Assembly (NCBI GenBank): GCA_964552715.1
Contig: CAZKHZ010000175.1
Span: 1 to 7,852 of the forward strand
Direction of reading: 5' to 3'
DNA from: UBA7692 sp964552715
GTDB taxonomy: Bacteria; Bacteroidota; Bacteroidia; Chitinophagales; LD1
Length of the DNA stretch: 7,852 nt
Below, piece after piece: positions 1-6,986 of this stretch; positions within the stretch are counted from its first letter, which is position 1, and each line of letters begins with the position of its first letter. Made by a program: the position numbers and the translations under genes. The notes below the pieces were generated by a model. It was not told where the DNA came from. It ran no database searches and saw only the letters and a list, made by a program, of their open reading frames with translations.

Positions 1-96
1 CAACGTGTGCAAGCGAGAGGTTTGTTTAGAAAGAATATTTGGGATGAAACATTATGGCGAAGGAAAGTGAACTCAGGCAACCAAAACCCAAATTAG
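1..96 (+). other. Possible 3' end of a gene cut by the left edge (weak)
   Basis: Reading frame 1 is open from the first base to a TAG at 94-96, giving 31 residues ending NSGNQNPN and rich in Arg, Lys and Trp (for example a DETLWRRK stretch near the middle). That could be the basic C-terminal tail of a protein that starts outside the window. An open stretch of this length is also expected by chance, a second plus-strand frame is open to position 70, and the composition matches no family I recognise. The rest of the stretch up to 145 is noncoding leader for the lipoprotein gene. I would not treat this as a gene without the upstream sequence. Confidence 0.2.
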
Positions 97-103
97 CTCG
101 TTA

Positions 104-111
104 TACTTTTG
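104..111 (+). promoter_or_regulatory. Candidate Bacteroidota -7 promoter box for the small lipoprotein gene
   Basis: TACTTTTG matches the Bacteroidota sigma-ABfr -7 consensus TAnnTTTG at every fixed position. It lies 34 bp before the ATG at 146, so a start site a few bases downstream would leave a leader of roughly 30 nt. No TTG or TTTG is present 17-23 bp upstream, where the -33 element should be, so this is half a promoter at best. The leader (112-145) is A-rich with no Shine-Dalgarno sequence, as is usual in this phylum. Confidence 0.4.
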
Positions 112-145
112 AATAAATTATTTAAACTAAAAAGATAAGCGCAAA

Positions 146-451
146 ATGAAAAAATCTAGCTTAATATTTACGGTTATCCTTTTGTTGTCAGCAATACTTA
201 CAAATTGCAAAAAGGAAAGTGCTCAAGCCGTTACAGTTGTTCGAGACTGCACAGGCACATATTTACGTTGTCACGGGAAAGATTATCAAGTATGCAATCT
301 AGAAAAAGTTTTTTCATTTCCACACGGTGCAGTAATGGCAGCAACTTTTAGTAAAATTAAAGAATGTAATGGTTCAGCAAAAGACGAAATCGTTTGCCTT
401 ATGTTACACCCTAATGAAGGTCGGATAGAAGTAAATAGAATAAATTACTAA
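146..451 (+). CDS. Small cysteine-rich lipoprotein, function unknown
   Basis: A 101-residue protein with a clear lipoprotein signal: MKKSS, then a hydrophobic segment (residues 6-18), then a lipobox LTNC with the lipidated cysteine at residue 21. SPII cleavage would leave a mature protein of about 80 residues starting CKKES. The Lys/Glu residues just after the cysteine loosely resemble the lipoprotein surface-export signals described in some Bacteroidota, but the fit is weak. Five more cysteines follow (35, 42, 50, 74, 84), many for so short an exported domain, which suggests disulfides or metal binding. I recognise no family. The start is the only ATG that gives an intact signal peptide. The gene stands alone on its strand, with a -7-like box upstream and a convergent receptor gene 23 bp downstream. 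That it is a lipoprotein is well supported; any role is unknown. Confidence 0.75.
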   Translation: MKKSSLIFTVILLLSAILTNCKKESAQAVTVVRDCTGTYLRCHGKDYQVCNLEKVFSFPHGAVMAATFSKIKECNGSAKDEIVCLMLHPNEGRIEVNRINY

Positions 452-474
452 AAAACTATTTTCTGGCATTTGTG

Positions 475-2922
475 CTAAAACAACAACTTATACTGCGGCA
501 AAATAAAAATACCCTGTTGATACTCATTGTTCAATGAGTTGGTGCGCGGGTTATACACCTTGCGGAAAATATTTTTGATGTTAGCCACGTTCTGAAAATC
601 GGTAGAAAGCTCCTGCGTAATTCTTTTGCCGCTAAAACGGAAAGTAAGCTTCATATCAAACCTAAAATAGTCGGTATATTTTTGGCTAAAAGCCTCCGAA
701 TTTATCTGCACTTCTCTGCGCGTAGCAGCGCTGGCAACTTCATCAATCGGAGTGTAATATCTGCCCCCCGCGCCAGTCGTTTTCATATCAAAAGAAACCG
801 CATAACGCTTGGCTTTGTCTTTCTTTTTTCCACCAAAAATATATTGATAACCTGCCAGGGCATTCACCACATACAAACCATTGAAAGCTGTGTTGCGCCA
901 CACTTTATCACTGCCGCGATACTGCGATTGAAACACAGAACCCGTCACCAAAAAGTAATAACCTTTGGTAAAGAATTTCTCCACCGTAATCTCTAAACCA
1001 TAGTTTCTGCCAAGCCCTGCGTTTACCAAATAATTATTGTTGGGTGTAGCAAAATCAGCACCTGCATTCAACATACTAAACGAGCTGCTGAAACGCTCCA
1101 CAGGTGCTTTATCAATATATTGAAAATACACCTCTGCTTTAAGTCTGAAATCTTTGAAAAAAGATAAATCATAACCCAACGCCACATGCTGGCTGCGCGA
1201 AAAACCAACTTTCAAATTGGTTGCAAAAGGATTGGTAGGGTCGGTAATATCTTGGTTGTAATAAGTAGGCAGCGGTTGAATTTGATGATGCAAACCATAG
1301 CCCAACGAAATAGATTGATTCTCTCTGAATTGATATTTCAAACCGATGCGCGGCTCGGGCGCAACGCTTTGGCTAAGCGTATAATATTGTAGATGAACGC
1401 CAGTGTTCAATGTAAGTAGCTCGGTGAATTTGTGCTTCCACATCGCATATAATTCCAGCAATGCACTAAAGCCCTCGCCAGATTTTACTGGAACAAAATT
1501 GTTGCTAATCAAAAAACTATCAGCAAACTGTAAGTCATAAATATTTGCATGAATGCCTGTGGTAACCGTGTTTTTAGAATTGATTTTGTTGTTGTATAAA
1601 ATATGCGCGCTGTATTTGTTTTGGCGAAGCGCAACCTTGTTCACACGAATGATTTGCGTTCTATCATCCAAACCAACTGAGTCAATATCCGCAAATTGTG
1701 TTTGATGCGAAACCGCAACATTCAGTTTGTAGTATGATTTTTTATTCAAGAAATAAGTATGCGAAAATCCAAATACACCAGTACGCACCTTATTGTAAAT
1801 ATCCACGTTTTCGTTACCGTAAAGGTTCTTCGGGTTCTTTGCCAAATCTACCGAAGAGCCTTTCAATTCAATCTTGCTTAAACCACCCAATCCCCAAAAG
1901 CGAAAGATACCCGCTTTCTTGGTAGGCACATCCACTTTAAATGTCAAATCCTGATACTCGGGCACCGCAGTGCCTGTGCCAAAATTCACCTTCAATAACT
2001 TAAACAAACCAAGCGTTGAATAGCGATAATTCAACAAAAATGAAGCCTGACTTTTCTTCTTCGCAAATGGACCCTCGGCTCCGGCTTCAATGCCATTAAA
2101 GCCAATCTGCGTCATAAATTCATACTTATCTTTATTGCCATTGCGCAAACCCAAATCAAACACACCCGAAAGTGCATTGCCATACTCCGCAGGAAATGCA
2201 GAAGTCATAAAATCACCTCTTGAAATCGTATTATTATTCAACATCCCTACCGGACCGCCTGTGCTGCCAAAACCGCCAAAGTGATTAGGGCTTGGGATGT
2301 CAATGCCTTCCAATCGCCAAAGCATTCCCATTGGCGAATTACCCCGAATGATAATGTCGTTGCGCGCATCGTTGGCACCGCTCACACCCGCAAAGTTTGA
2401 AGCCATGCGCGATGGGTCGTTTCTGTTCCCACTAAATCTGCTGGTGAGTTCTACATCAAAAGAACGTGCACTGATGGCTGCAAATTCATTCTTTGCCTGC
2501 CCCTGATCTTTGTTTCCTGTTATAACAACCTCATTGATAGCGTTTACCTTTTCCTCCAACAAAACGTTCAATTGTGTTTCTTTTCCTGCAATAATTTGAA
2601 GGTTGTTGAACGAAGCATCATTGTAACCAATATACGAAACGCGAATAGAAGCCCTGCCCAATGGAACTTCCAATTTAAAATAACCATTATCATCCGTTGC
2701 TGTAGCATTAAAAACACCAGTGTCCACTAACATTACTTTTGCACCAATCAAGGGATACTTGGAATCCTTATCCAGTGCCTGCCCTCGAACAATTCCTTTA
2801 GATTGTGCTAAAAGGTTTGATGAAAAAACAAAAAGGAAAAACGTAAAAGCAATTGGTTTAGAAGTTTTAATAGTCCTGCAAGTAGCAAGAAGTAATTGGA
2901 AAATATGCTTCAAAGGTTTCAT
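475..2922 (-). CDS. TonB-dependent outer-membrane receptor with carboxypeptidase-regulatory-like domain
   Basis: An 815-residue outer-membrane receptor, presumably importing a substrate with energy from TonB-ExbBD. The signal peptide has a long n-region of about 23 residues, a Phe/Leu-rich core (residues 24-38) and a probable cleavage NLLA|Q after residue 39; no later in-frame Met offers a shorter start. A CarboxypepD_reg-like beta-sandwich follows (about 43-127; GIVRGQ, DDNGYFKLEVP, VSYIGY). Then comes EVVITG at 131-136, leading into the plug domain (about 131-255), which carries the family hallmark IIIRGNSP at 190-197 and the LEGIDIP segment. The rest (about 260-815) is the 22-strand barrel, ending in Phe as in the outer-membrane beta-signal. 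Length is normal for the family. There is no SusD partner or TonB gene beside it, so it is not a classical Sus pair and its substrate cannot be predicted; siderophores, peptides or other ligands are all possible. The neighbour on the divergent side encodes a T9SS-secreted protein. Confidence 0.93.
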   Translation of the reverse strand: MKPLKHIFQLLLATCRTIKTSKPIAFTFFLFVFSSNLLAQSKGIVRGQALDKDSKYPLIGAKVMLVDTGVFNATATDDNGYFKLEVPLGRASIRVSYIGYNDASFNNLQIIAGKETQLNVLLEEKVNAINEVVITGNKDQGQAKNEFAAISARSFDVELTSRFSGNRNDPSRMASNFAGVSGANDARNDIIIRGNSPMGMLWRLEGIDIPSPNHFGGFGSTGGPVGMLNNNTISRGDFMTSAFPAEYGNALSGVFDLGLRNGNKDKYEFMTQIGFNGIEAGAEGPFAKKKSQASFLLNYRYSTLGLFKLLKVNFGTGTAVPEYQDLTFKVDVPTKKAGIFRFWGLGGLSKIELKGSSVDLAKNPKNLYGNENVDIYNKVRTGVFGFSHTYFLNKKSYYKLNVAVSHQTQFADIDSVGLDDRTQIIRVNKVALRQNKYSAHILYNNKINSKNTVTTGIHANIYDLQFADSFLISNNFVPVKSGEGFSALLELYAMWKHKFTELLTLNTGVHLQYYTLSQSVAPEPRIGLKYQFRENQSISLGYGLHHQIQPLPTYYNQDITDPTNPFATNLKVGFSRSQHVALGYDLSFFKDFRLKAEVYFQYIDKAPVERFSSSFSMLNAGADFATPNNNYLVNAGLGRNYGLEITVEKFFTKGYYFLVTGSVFQSQYRGSDKVWRNTAFNGLYVVNALAGYQYIFGGKKKDKAKRYAVSFDMKTTGAGGRYYTPIDEVASAATRREVQINSEAFSQKYTDYFRFDMKLTFRFSGKRITQELSTDFQNVANIKNIFRKVYNPRTNSLNNEYQQGIFILPQYKLLF

Positions 2923-3171
2923 CAGCTTGCTTTAAACAAGAACATCGTTTGGTTTGGCGGTGCGAACTTACTTATAGAAAGGTGATTTTCAATTTCCAAA
3001 ATTGTTTGATTCTTACCATCAATAATGCTTTTGAACAAAATCGAACGTTAAATTGTCAGAGATTTGTCATAATTCTATTGTCGCACACAACTATTTTACT
3101 TTCATTTGCAGTCCTTTTTAAGAAAAAGTTACTTTTACATTATTATTTTAAAATCAAACAAAAAACAAGCA
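2923..3171. other. Divergent intergenic region between the receptor and T9SS cargo genes
   Basis: This 249-bp AT-rich stretch separates two divergent genes, so it must hold promoters for both unless expression is read in from elsewhere. The plus-strand candidate is listed separately. For the minus strand the nearest -7 match is CAAAATTG at 2997-3004 (CAATTTTG on the minus strand, one mismatch to TAnnTTTG), but no -33 TTG stands at a good distance, so I do not call it. CAATTT at 2990-2995 and AAATTG at 2999-3004 form a 6-bp inverted repeat around CCA. TTGTC occurs three times, at 3053, 3064 and 3078. No small gene or RNA gene was recognised. Confidence 0.6.
3078..3108 (+). promoter_or_regulatory. 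Candidate promoter of the T9SS cargo gene
   Basis: TTG at 3078-3080, a 20-bp spacer and TTCATTTG at 3101-3108 resemble the Bacteroidota arrangement of a -33 TTG and a -7 TAnnTTTG, with one mismatch (T for A in the second -7 base). Transcription would start near 3113, leaving a leader of roughly 58 nt. That leader begins with a short stem (CTTTTT 3114-3119 with AAAAAG 3123-3128) and ends in an A-rich run before the ATG at 3172. A-rich leaders replace Shine-Dalgarno sequences in this phylum. The assignment is inference from spacing and motif only. Confidence 0.4.
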
Positions 3172-5214
3172 ATGAAAAAATTGTTTACACTACTCACCAT
3201 CGGATTTTTCCTTTTGTCAGCAAACGCGCAGAACAAACAGGTTAATCCCGCTGATGTGGCTTTTAGTGGTAAGGTTGCAACTAAGGCACCAGTACCTAAT
3301 CGTGCTAAGAAATCTAAATCTGGTGTTTCTGGTAGAGCATCAACTAGCGCTTTCAGTATTTCCTATCGCCTCAATGAAGATGCTTGGGCTGCTGAAAAAG
3401 GGTACACATCAACTGGTTTTATTTGGGAGATGAATGCAAACCTGCCTAATTCTTCTTTTGCAACTTTAAGAAACATGGCTGTATTGTTTGATTCCTTACA
3501 AGAAAATACAGATGATTTTCAATCTTACAAGGTGAAGTTCTACCCTAAAAATGAAAGCACTGTAAAAGTTAATTCAGTTTACTTCCCTGCAATTTTTGAA
3601 AAGAACGTAAACAATAAGCCTGATACTTTTAAAATTTCATTATTCAAATTGCCTGCTAACTATGCTTGGTCAAATCCAACTTTAGCTGGATTGATTACAG
3701 GGTCAGGAGCTAATGAATCATTGAATACACAGCCAACTACAATTTGGGCTGATTCTTCTTACAATTTTAATCCAAGTGATTGGGCATTAGATTCTGCTAC
3801 ATCTCCAAATGGAACAGTTTACTTTTTGGGTCGCGACAATATGAATGTTCAACTACAAAAAGGTGAGACTTTTGGTTTTAGAGTGGACTTTAAAGGTGAT
3901 ACTGCTAATAAACTTATTGTTTATGCAGGCCATTACGAGCAATGTCAAGATACTGCTTTTGCAGCTTCAGCAATTATCCCAAACAGTGTTGGTTATTTAA
4001 ACTTTAGGGTGAATGCTACAACCGATTTGTCTGGTGTTTACAGAGATGATATTGTGTATAATGTGCAACCTCCTTGCAACAGATTCCTTTTCCAAAACAT
4101 CACTATGTATGCTGATGTAGAAGTTACTAACGATGAATTTATTGTTGCTGCTGTTCCAAGTGTTAGAGAAGCTTGTCCAGGTAGTCAAATAGATTTGAAA
4201 GCCAATTTTGTTGGTTCATCTGAGGCTACATTTGTTTGGAGTGCTAAGAAAGGTACACTTTCTTCTACAAATGATGAAGAAGTTACCTTGACTTTGCCAA
4301 ACACTAATTCTAATGATACTATCACATTAATTGGTACAGATTCGACCGGAACTGTAAAAGATACTTCCTTTCTTATCATTAGAAACAATGGTATTGGAAT
4401 TAATTTTGCTAACAGCCCTTACAGCATCAATTGCGGTGCAAAAGCAACTGCAGTTAGTGCTTTATCTGGTTTCACAACTGGTCAAAGAACTTTCCAATGG
4501 AATATTGATTCGGATCCATTAGTAGATACTACTACTGCATCAGGTAACCTTGGCGGCTTGCTGCCAGGCACTTACAGTGTTACTGTAACCAACAGCAGAG
4601 GCTGCCAGACCTCTACTACTTTCTCAGTTCAATATAATGGCGGTGTAACTAATACTGTAAACTTCACTACACCGGATGTAATTACTGGCGGTGCTGCTCA
4701 GGTTTGTATTAATGCACCTTACACTTATGTAAATACTTCTGCAAACAAAACAGATTGGACTGCATCTTGGTCTTTTGGCGATGCAAATGGCAGCACTGAT
4801 AATTCTACCGATGCTTTCTTTGCTTACACTTCTACAGGTACTTTTAAAATTAATTTATCAATGGACAGTGCCGGTTGCAAATTCTTAGGTCCTGAAAAAA
4901 CTGTTTCGGTTTTGCCAGCAACCAATGCTGCTTGTGTTACTGGTATTAATGAAATTGCATTTGAACAGTCAGTTGAGTTGATGCCTAATCCTAACAATGG
5001 TTTGGTAACTATTAATGTTGCAAACATTGAAAAAGGAATTAATATTCAGGTATTCAACATCTTGGGTTCTGAGGTAAAACAATTTTCTTCAAAAGAAGCA
5101 TTTGGTACTTTCAGCAAATCATTTGATTACAGCGATTTGTCAAAAGGTGCTTATTTGGTGAAAATCCAAAGCGGCAGCAAAGTGGCTGTTAAACGCATGA
5201 TTGTAAATAAGTAA
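3172..5214 (+). CDS. Secreted multidomain protein with SprB-like and PKD-like modules and a T9SS type A sorting domain
   Basis: A 680-residue protein exported by Sec and then by the type IX secretion system. The start at 3172 gives an ideal signal peptide (MKKLFTLLTIGFFLLSANA|Q, cleaved after residue 19); a TTG 66 bp upstream in frame would bury it. Residues 30-60 are a Lys/Ser/Ala-rich linker. Residues about 60-330 form a region I do not recognise, rich in beta-type sequence. Residues 330-405 look like an Ig/PKD-type sandwich (CPGSQIDLKANF, WSAKKGTL). Residues about 415-490 contain an SprB-like repeat (LLPGTYSVTVTNSRGC at 463-478). Residues about 515-582 are PKD-like (WSFGDANGS, YTSTGTFKINL). 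Residues 600-680 are the type A sorting tail (MPNPNNG, VFNILGSEV, LSKGAYLVKI, final KRMIVNK), which is removed as the protein is anchored or released. No catalytic motif is visible. Codons often end in T, unlike the neighbours, which may reflect high expression. An adhesin or structural surface protein is plausible but not shown. Confidence 0.9.
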   Translation: MKKLFTLLTIGFFLLSANAQNKQVNPADVAFSGKVATKAPVPNRAKKSKSGVSGRASTSAFSISYRLNEDAWAAEKGYTSTGFIWEMNANLPNSSFATLRNMAVLFDSLQENTDDFQSYKVKFYPKNESTVKVNSVYFPAIFEKNVNNKPDTFKISLFKLPANYAWSNPTLAGLITGSGANESLNTQPTTIWADSSYNFNPSDWALDSATSPNGTVYFLGRDNMNVQLQKGETFGFRVDFKGDTANKLIVYAGHYEQCQDTAFAASAIIPNSVGYLNFRVNATTDLSGVYRDDIVYNVQPPCNRFLFQNITMYADVEVTNDEFIVAAVPSVREACPGSQIDLKANFVGSSEATFVWSAKKGTLSSTNDEEVTLTLPNTNSNDTITLIGTDSTGTVKDTSFLIIRNNGIGINFANSPYSINCGAKATAVSALSGFTTGQRTFQWNIDSDPLVDTTTASGNLGGLLPGTYSVTVTNSRGCQTSTTFSVQYNGGVTNTVNFTTPDVITGGAAQVCINAPYTYVNTSANKTDWTASWSFGDANGSTDNSTDAFFAYTSTGTFKINLSMDSAGCKFLGPEKTVSVLPATNAACVTGINEIAFEQSVELMPNPNNGLVTINVANIEKGINIQVFNILGSEVKQFSSKEAFGTFSKSFDYSDLSKGAYLVKIQSGSKVAVKRMIVNK

Positions 5215-5237
5215 TTCTATCCTTTTAGTTTGATACT

Positions 5238-5273
5238 AACAAAGCCTTCCACATTTGGAGGGCTTTGTTGTTT
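5238..5273 (+). terminator. Rho-independent-type terminator of the T9SS cargo gene
   Basis: A 13-bp stem pairs 5238-5250 with 5257-5269 (AACAAAGCCTTCC against GGAGGGCTTTGTT, one G-U pair at 5247/5260). It could gain one further A-T pair inside, leaving a CATT loop. It begins 24 bp after the TAA and is followed by a short, imperfect T-rich tail (GTTTAT). The stem is GC-rich at its centre. It separates the T9SS cargo transcript from the hydrolase-parAB transcript downstream. A 7-bp inverted repeat (ATTCTAT 5214-5220, ATAGAAT 5274-5280) brackets the hairpin. Confidence 0.85.
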
Positions 5274-5369
5274 ATAGAATGTAGGGTTATGCACACATTA
5301 TTCACGGTAATTCACAGCAAGTTTGTGCGCAAGTGGAGAAGTGGTGTGTAAGCACTGCTTTCTTAAAAT

Positions 5370-5377
5370 TAGCTTTG
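5370..5377 (+). promoter_or_regulatory. Candidate -7 box of the hydrolase-parAB transcript
   Basis: TAGCTTTG matches the Bacteroidota -7 consensus TAnnTTTG at all fixed positions and lies 20 bp before the ATG at 5397, implying a leader of about 15 nt. No TTG stands 17-23 bp upstream, so the -33 element is missing or degenerate. AAGCACTGCTT at 5350-5360, a 5-bp inverted repeat around one base, sits just upstream where a regulator could bind, but it is too short to call an operator. The remaining bases between the terminator and this box (5281-5349) show no other recognisable element. Confidence 0.4.
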
Positions 5378-5396
5378 CAGCTATTCATCAATATTT

Positions 5397-6077
5397 ATGA
5401 AACTTACATATTACGGACATGCTTGTTTTGGAGTGGAAGTAGGAGGCAAACACTTGCTTTTTGATCCTTTTATTTCATACAATGATTTGGCAAAGAGTAT
5501 TGATATGAACTCAATTCCTGCGGATGTAATTTTAGTTACGCATGGACACTTTGACCACATTGCCGATGCAGTTGCCATTGCAAAGCGCACAGGCGCATTG
5601 GTTATCAGCAATTGGGAAATTTATGAATGGTTCAAAAAACAAGGATTAACTAATTGCCACCCTATGAATCTTGGAGGCAAGCGCAAGTGGGATTTTGGCA
5701 CGGTGCGTTGTACCATAGCGCAACATAGCAGCGGCTTACCTGATGGTAGTTATGGTGGCAACCCGATGGGTTTTATGCTTGAAACAGAGGAAGGGAATTT
5801 TTATTATGCTGGCGATACTGCGCTGACTTTGGATATGCAATTGATTCCAAAATGGAATAAGTTGGATTTTGCTTTGCTGCCTATAGGCGACAACTTTACC
5901 ATGGGTTATGAAGATGCGGTAGTGGCTGCTGATTTTATTCAATGCAACAAAATAATTGGTTTGCATTATGATACATTTGGCTACATAGTTATTGACCACA
6001 ATGCAGCTATAAAAGCATTTGAGGATGCTGGAAAAGAATTGATTTTATTACCAATAGGCGAAAACATTTCACTCTAA
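5397..6077 (+). CDS. Metal-dependent hydrolase, metallo-beta-lactamase fold, UPF0173 family
   Basis: A 226-residue cytoplasmic protein without a signal peptide, the usual length for UPF0173 (the B. subtilis YtkL type, distantly related to UlaG lactonases). It opens with the typical MKLTYYGHACFGVE strand with His8, followed by the LLFDPF loop. The metal-binding HxHxDH motif is THGHFDH (His49, His51, Asp53, His54). Further expected ligands are His110 (AQHSSG), Asp140 (YAGDTAL) and His190 (GLHYDTFGY). All are present, so the protein should bind a dinuclear metal centre and be catalytically competent. The physiological substrate of the family is not established. Its stop is 6 bp before parA on the same strand, so the two are almost certainly co-transcribed. 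That may mean only shared transcription, as nothing in the protein points to chromosome segregation. Confidence 0.92.
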   Translation: MKLTYYGHACFGVEVGGKHLLFDPFISYNDLAKSIDMNSIPADVILVTHGHFDHIADAVAIAKRTGALVISNWEIYEWFKKQGLTNCHPMNLGGKRKWDFGTVRCTIAQHSSGLPDGSYGGNPMGFMLETEEGNFYYAGDTALTLDMQLIPKWNKLDFALLPIGDNFTMGYEDAVVAADFIQCNKIIGLHYDTFGYIVIDHNAAIKAFEDAGKELILLPIGENISL

Positions 6078-6083
6078 ATTATT

Positions 6084-6899
6084 ATGGGAAAGATTATCAC
6101 ATTAGCAAATCAGAAAGGTGGCGTTGGCAAAACAACTAGTGCCATAAACATTGCCGCTAGTTTGGCGGTGTTAGATTACAAAGTGCTGTTGGTTGATGCC
6201 GACCCGCAAGCAAATGCAACATCGGGTGTTGGTTTCGATCCTAAGGCGGTGGAGCGAAGTTTGTACGATTGCTTTGTTAACGAAGCTATTTTAAGCGAAG
6301 TAACCTTAGTTACCGAAACACCTAACTTGAATTTGATTCCATCGCATGTGGATTTGGTGGGTGCCGAAATTGAATTAATTAATCGCCCGAACAGAGAAAC
6401 GGTTTTCAAAAATCTGTTGGATGAAGTTAAAGACCAATACGATTTTATTGTGATTGACTGCTCACCTTCATTAGGTTTGATTACCGTGAATGCGTTGACG
6501 GCTGCCGACTCTGTATTGATACCTGTGCAGTGCGAATACTTTGCATTGGAAGGTTTAGGGAAATTGCTGAACACAATTAAAATTGTGCAAACACGCTTGA
6601 ACCCAAATCTTGAAATAGAAGGAATTTTGCTCACTATGTTTGACCCGCGCCTGCGCCTTGCAAACCAAGTGGTGGATGAAATCAAACGGCACTTTGAGAA
6701 TATAGTTTTTCAAACAATTATTCATAGAAATACACGTTTAGGCGAAGCTCCAAGCTTTGGCAAGCCAGCAATTTTATATGATGCTGAAAGTAAGGGTAGT
6801 GTGAACTACATGAGTTTGGTGCGCGAACTGCTGGCGCGCAACAGCATGGGTACTTTCCCAGAGGGAGAAACGGAGGTTGCGGATGAAGAAACAGTGTGA
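6084..6899 (+). CDS. parA: ParA/Soj-family chromosome-partitioning ATPase
   Basis: A 271-residue deviant-Walker ATPase of the ParA/MinD superfamily. ATP-bound dimers coat the nucleoid and are released when ParB stimulates hydrolysis, which moves the origin region. The deviant Walker A is KGGVGKTT (residues 11-18, signature Lys11 and catalytic-loop Lys16). Walker A' is VDADPQAN (37-44) and Walker B is FIVIDCSPSLG (121-131). The segment QCEYFALEGLGKLL (149-162) and HRNTRLGEAPSFGKP (214-228) are typical of chromosomal Soj-type ParA. There is no N-terminal HTH extension of the kind found in P1/F plasmid ParA, so the protein should not repress its own promoter directly. Residues 255-271 form an acidic tail of unknown role. 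The start at the ATG 6 bp after the hydrolase stop gives the canonical MGKIITLANQKGG opening. parB follows after 87 bp. Confidence 0.97.
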   Translation: MGKIITLANQKGGVGKTTSAINIAASLAVLDYKVLLVDADPQANATSGVGFDPKAVERSLYDCFVNEAILSEVTLVTETPNLNLIPSHVDLVGAEIELINRPNRETVFKNLLDEVKDQYDFIVIDCSPSLGLITVNALTAADSVLIPVQCEYFALEGLGKLLNTIKIVQTRLNPNLEIEGILLTMFDPRLRLANQVVDEIKRHFENIVFQTIIHRNTRLGEAPSFGKPAILYDAESKGSVNYMSLVRELLARNSMGTFPEGETEVADEETV

Positions 6900-6986
6900 A
6901 GCAAAGAGTAGATTTTAGAATTGAATGTGTGCTATTTGGAATGTAGAATTACAAAAAACTACAGCGCGTGGTAAAAATAAAATACA
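6900..6986 (+). other. parA-parB spacer with short repeated words
   Basis: The 87-bp spacer has no stem-loop terminator and no full TAnnTTTG box, so parB is probably read from the upstream transcript. TAGAATT occurs at 6916-6922 and 6944-6950, and GAATGT at 6923-6928 and 6939-6944, all in the same orientation and in the order A-B-B-A. The word lengths are short enough for chance in AT-rich DNA. No parS palindrome is present here. Confidence 0.5.

Noticed and set aside
1..145. Mobile-element remnant or transposase end at the left edge
   Set aside because: The Arg/Lys/Trp-rich 31-residue frame suggested a transposase tail, but there is no terminal inverted repeat, no target duplication and no recognisable motif.
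475..2922. Classical SusC/SusD polysaccharide-utilisation locus
   Set aside because: No SusD-like lipoprotein, glycoside hydrolase or regulator is adjacent. The small lipoprotein is far too short to be SusD.
3106..3171. N-terminal extension of the T9SS cargo from a TTG start
   Set aside because: It would put 22 basic and hydrophobic residues before a perfect signal peptide, and the TTG lies inside the proposed -7 box. The ATG at 3172 is the better start.
5281..5349. TTCAC direct repeats and short G/T-rich words before the hydrolase gene
   Set aside because: Two 5-bp copies ten bases apart (TTCACGGTAATTCAC) are within chance expectation and have no matching partner nearby.
6176..6685. 169-codon open frame on the minus strand inside parA
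   Set aside because: It lies entirely opposite a well-recognised ParA gene, and its translation is low-complexity Ser/Lys/Thr-rich with no family resemblance. It is a shadow of the parA codon pattern.
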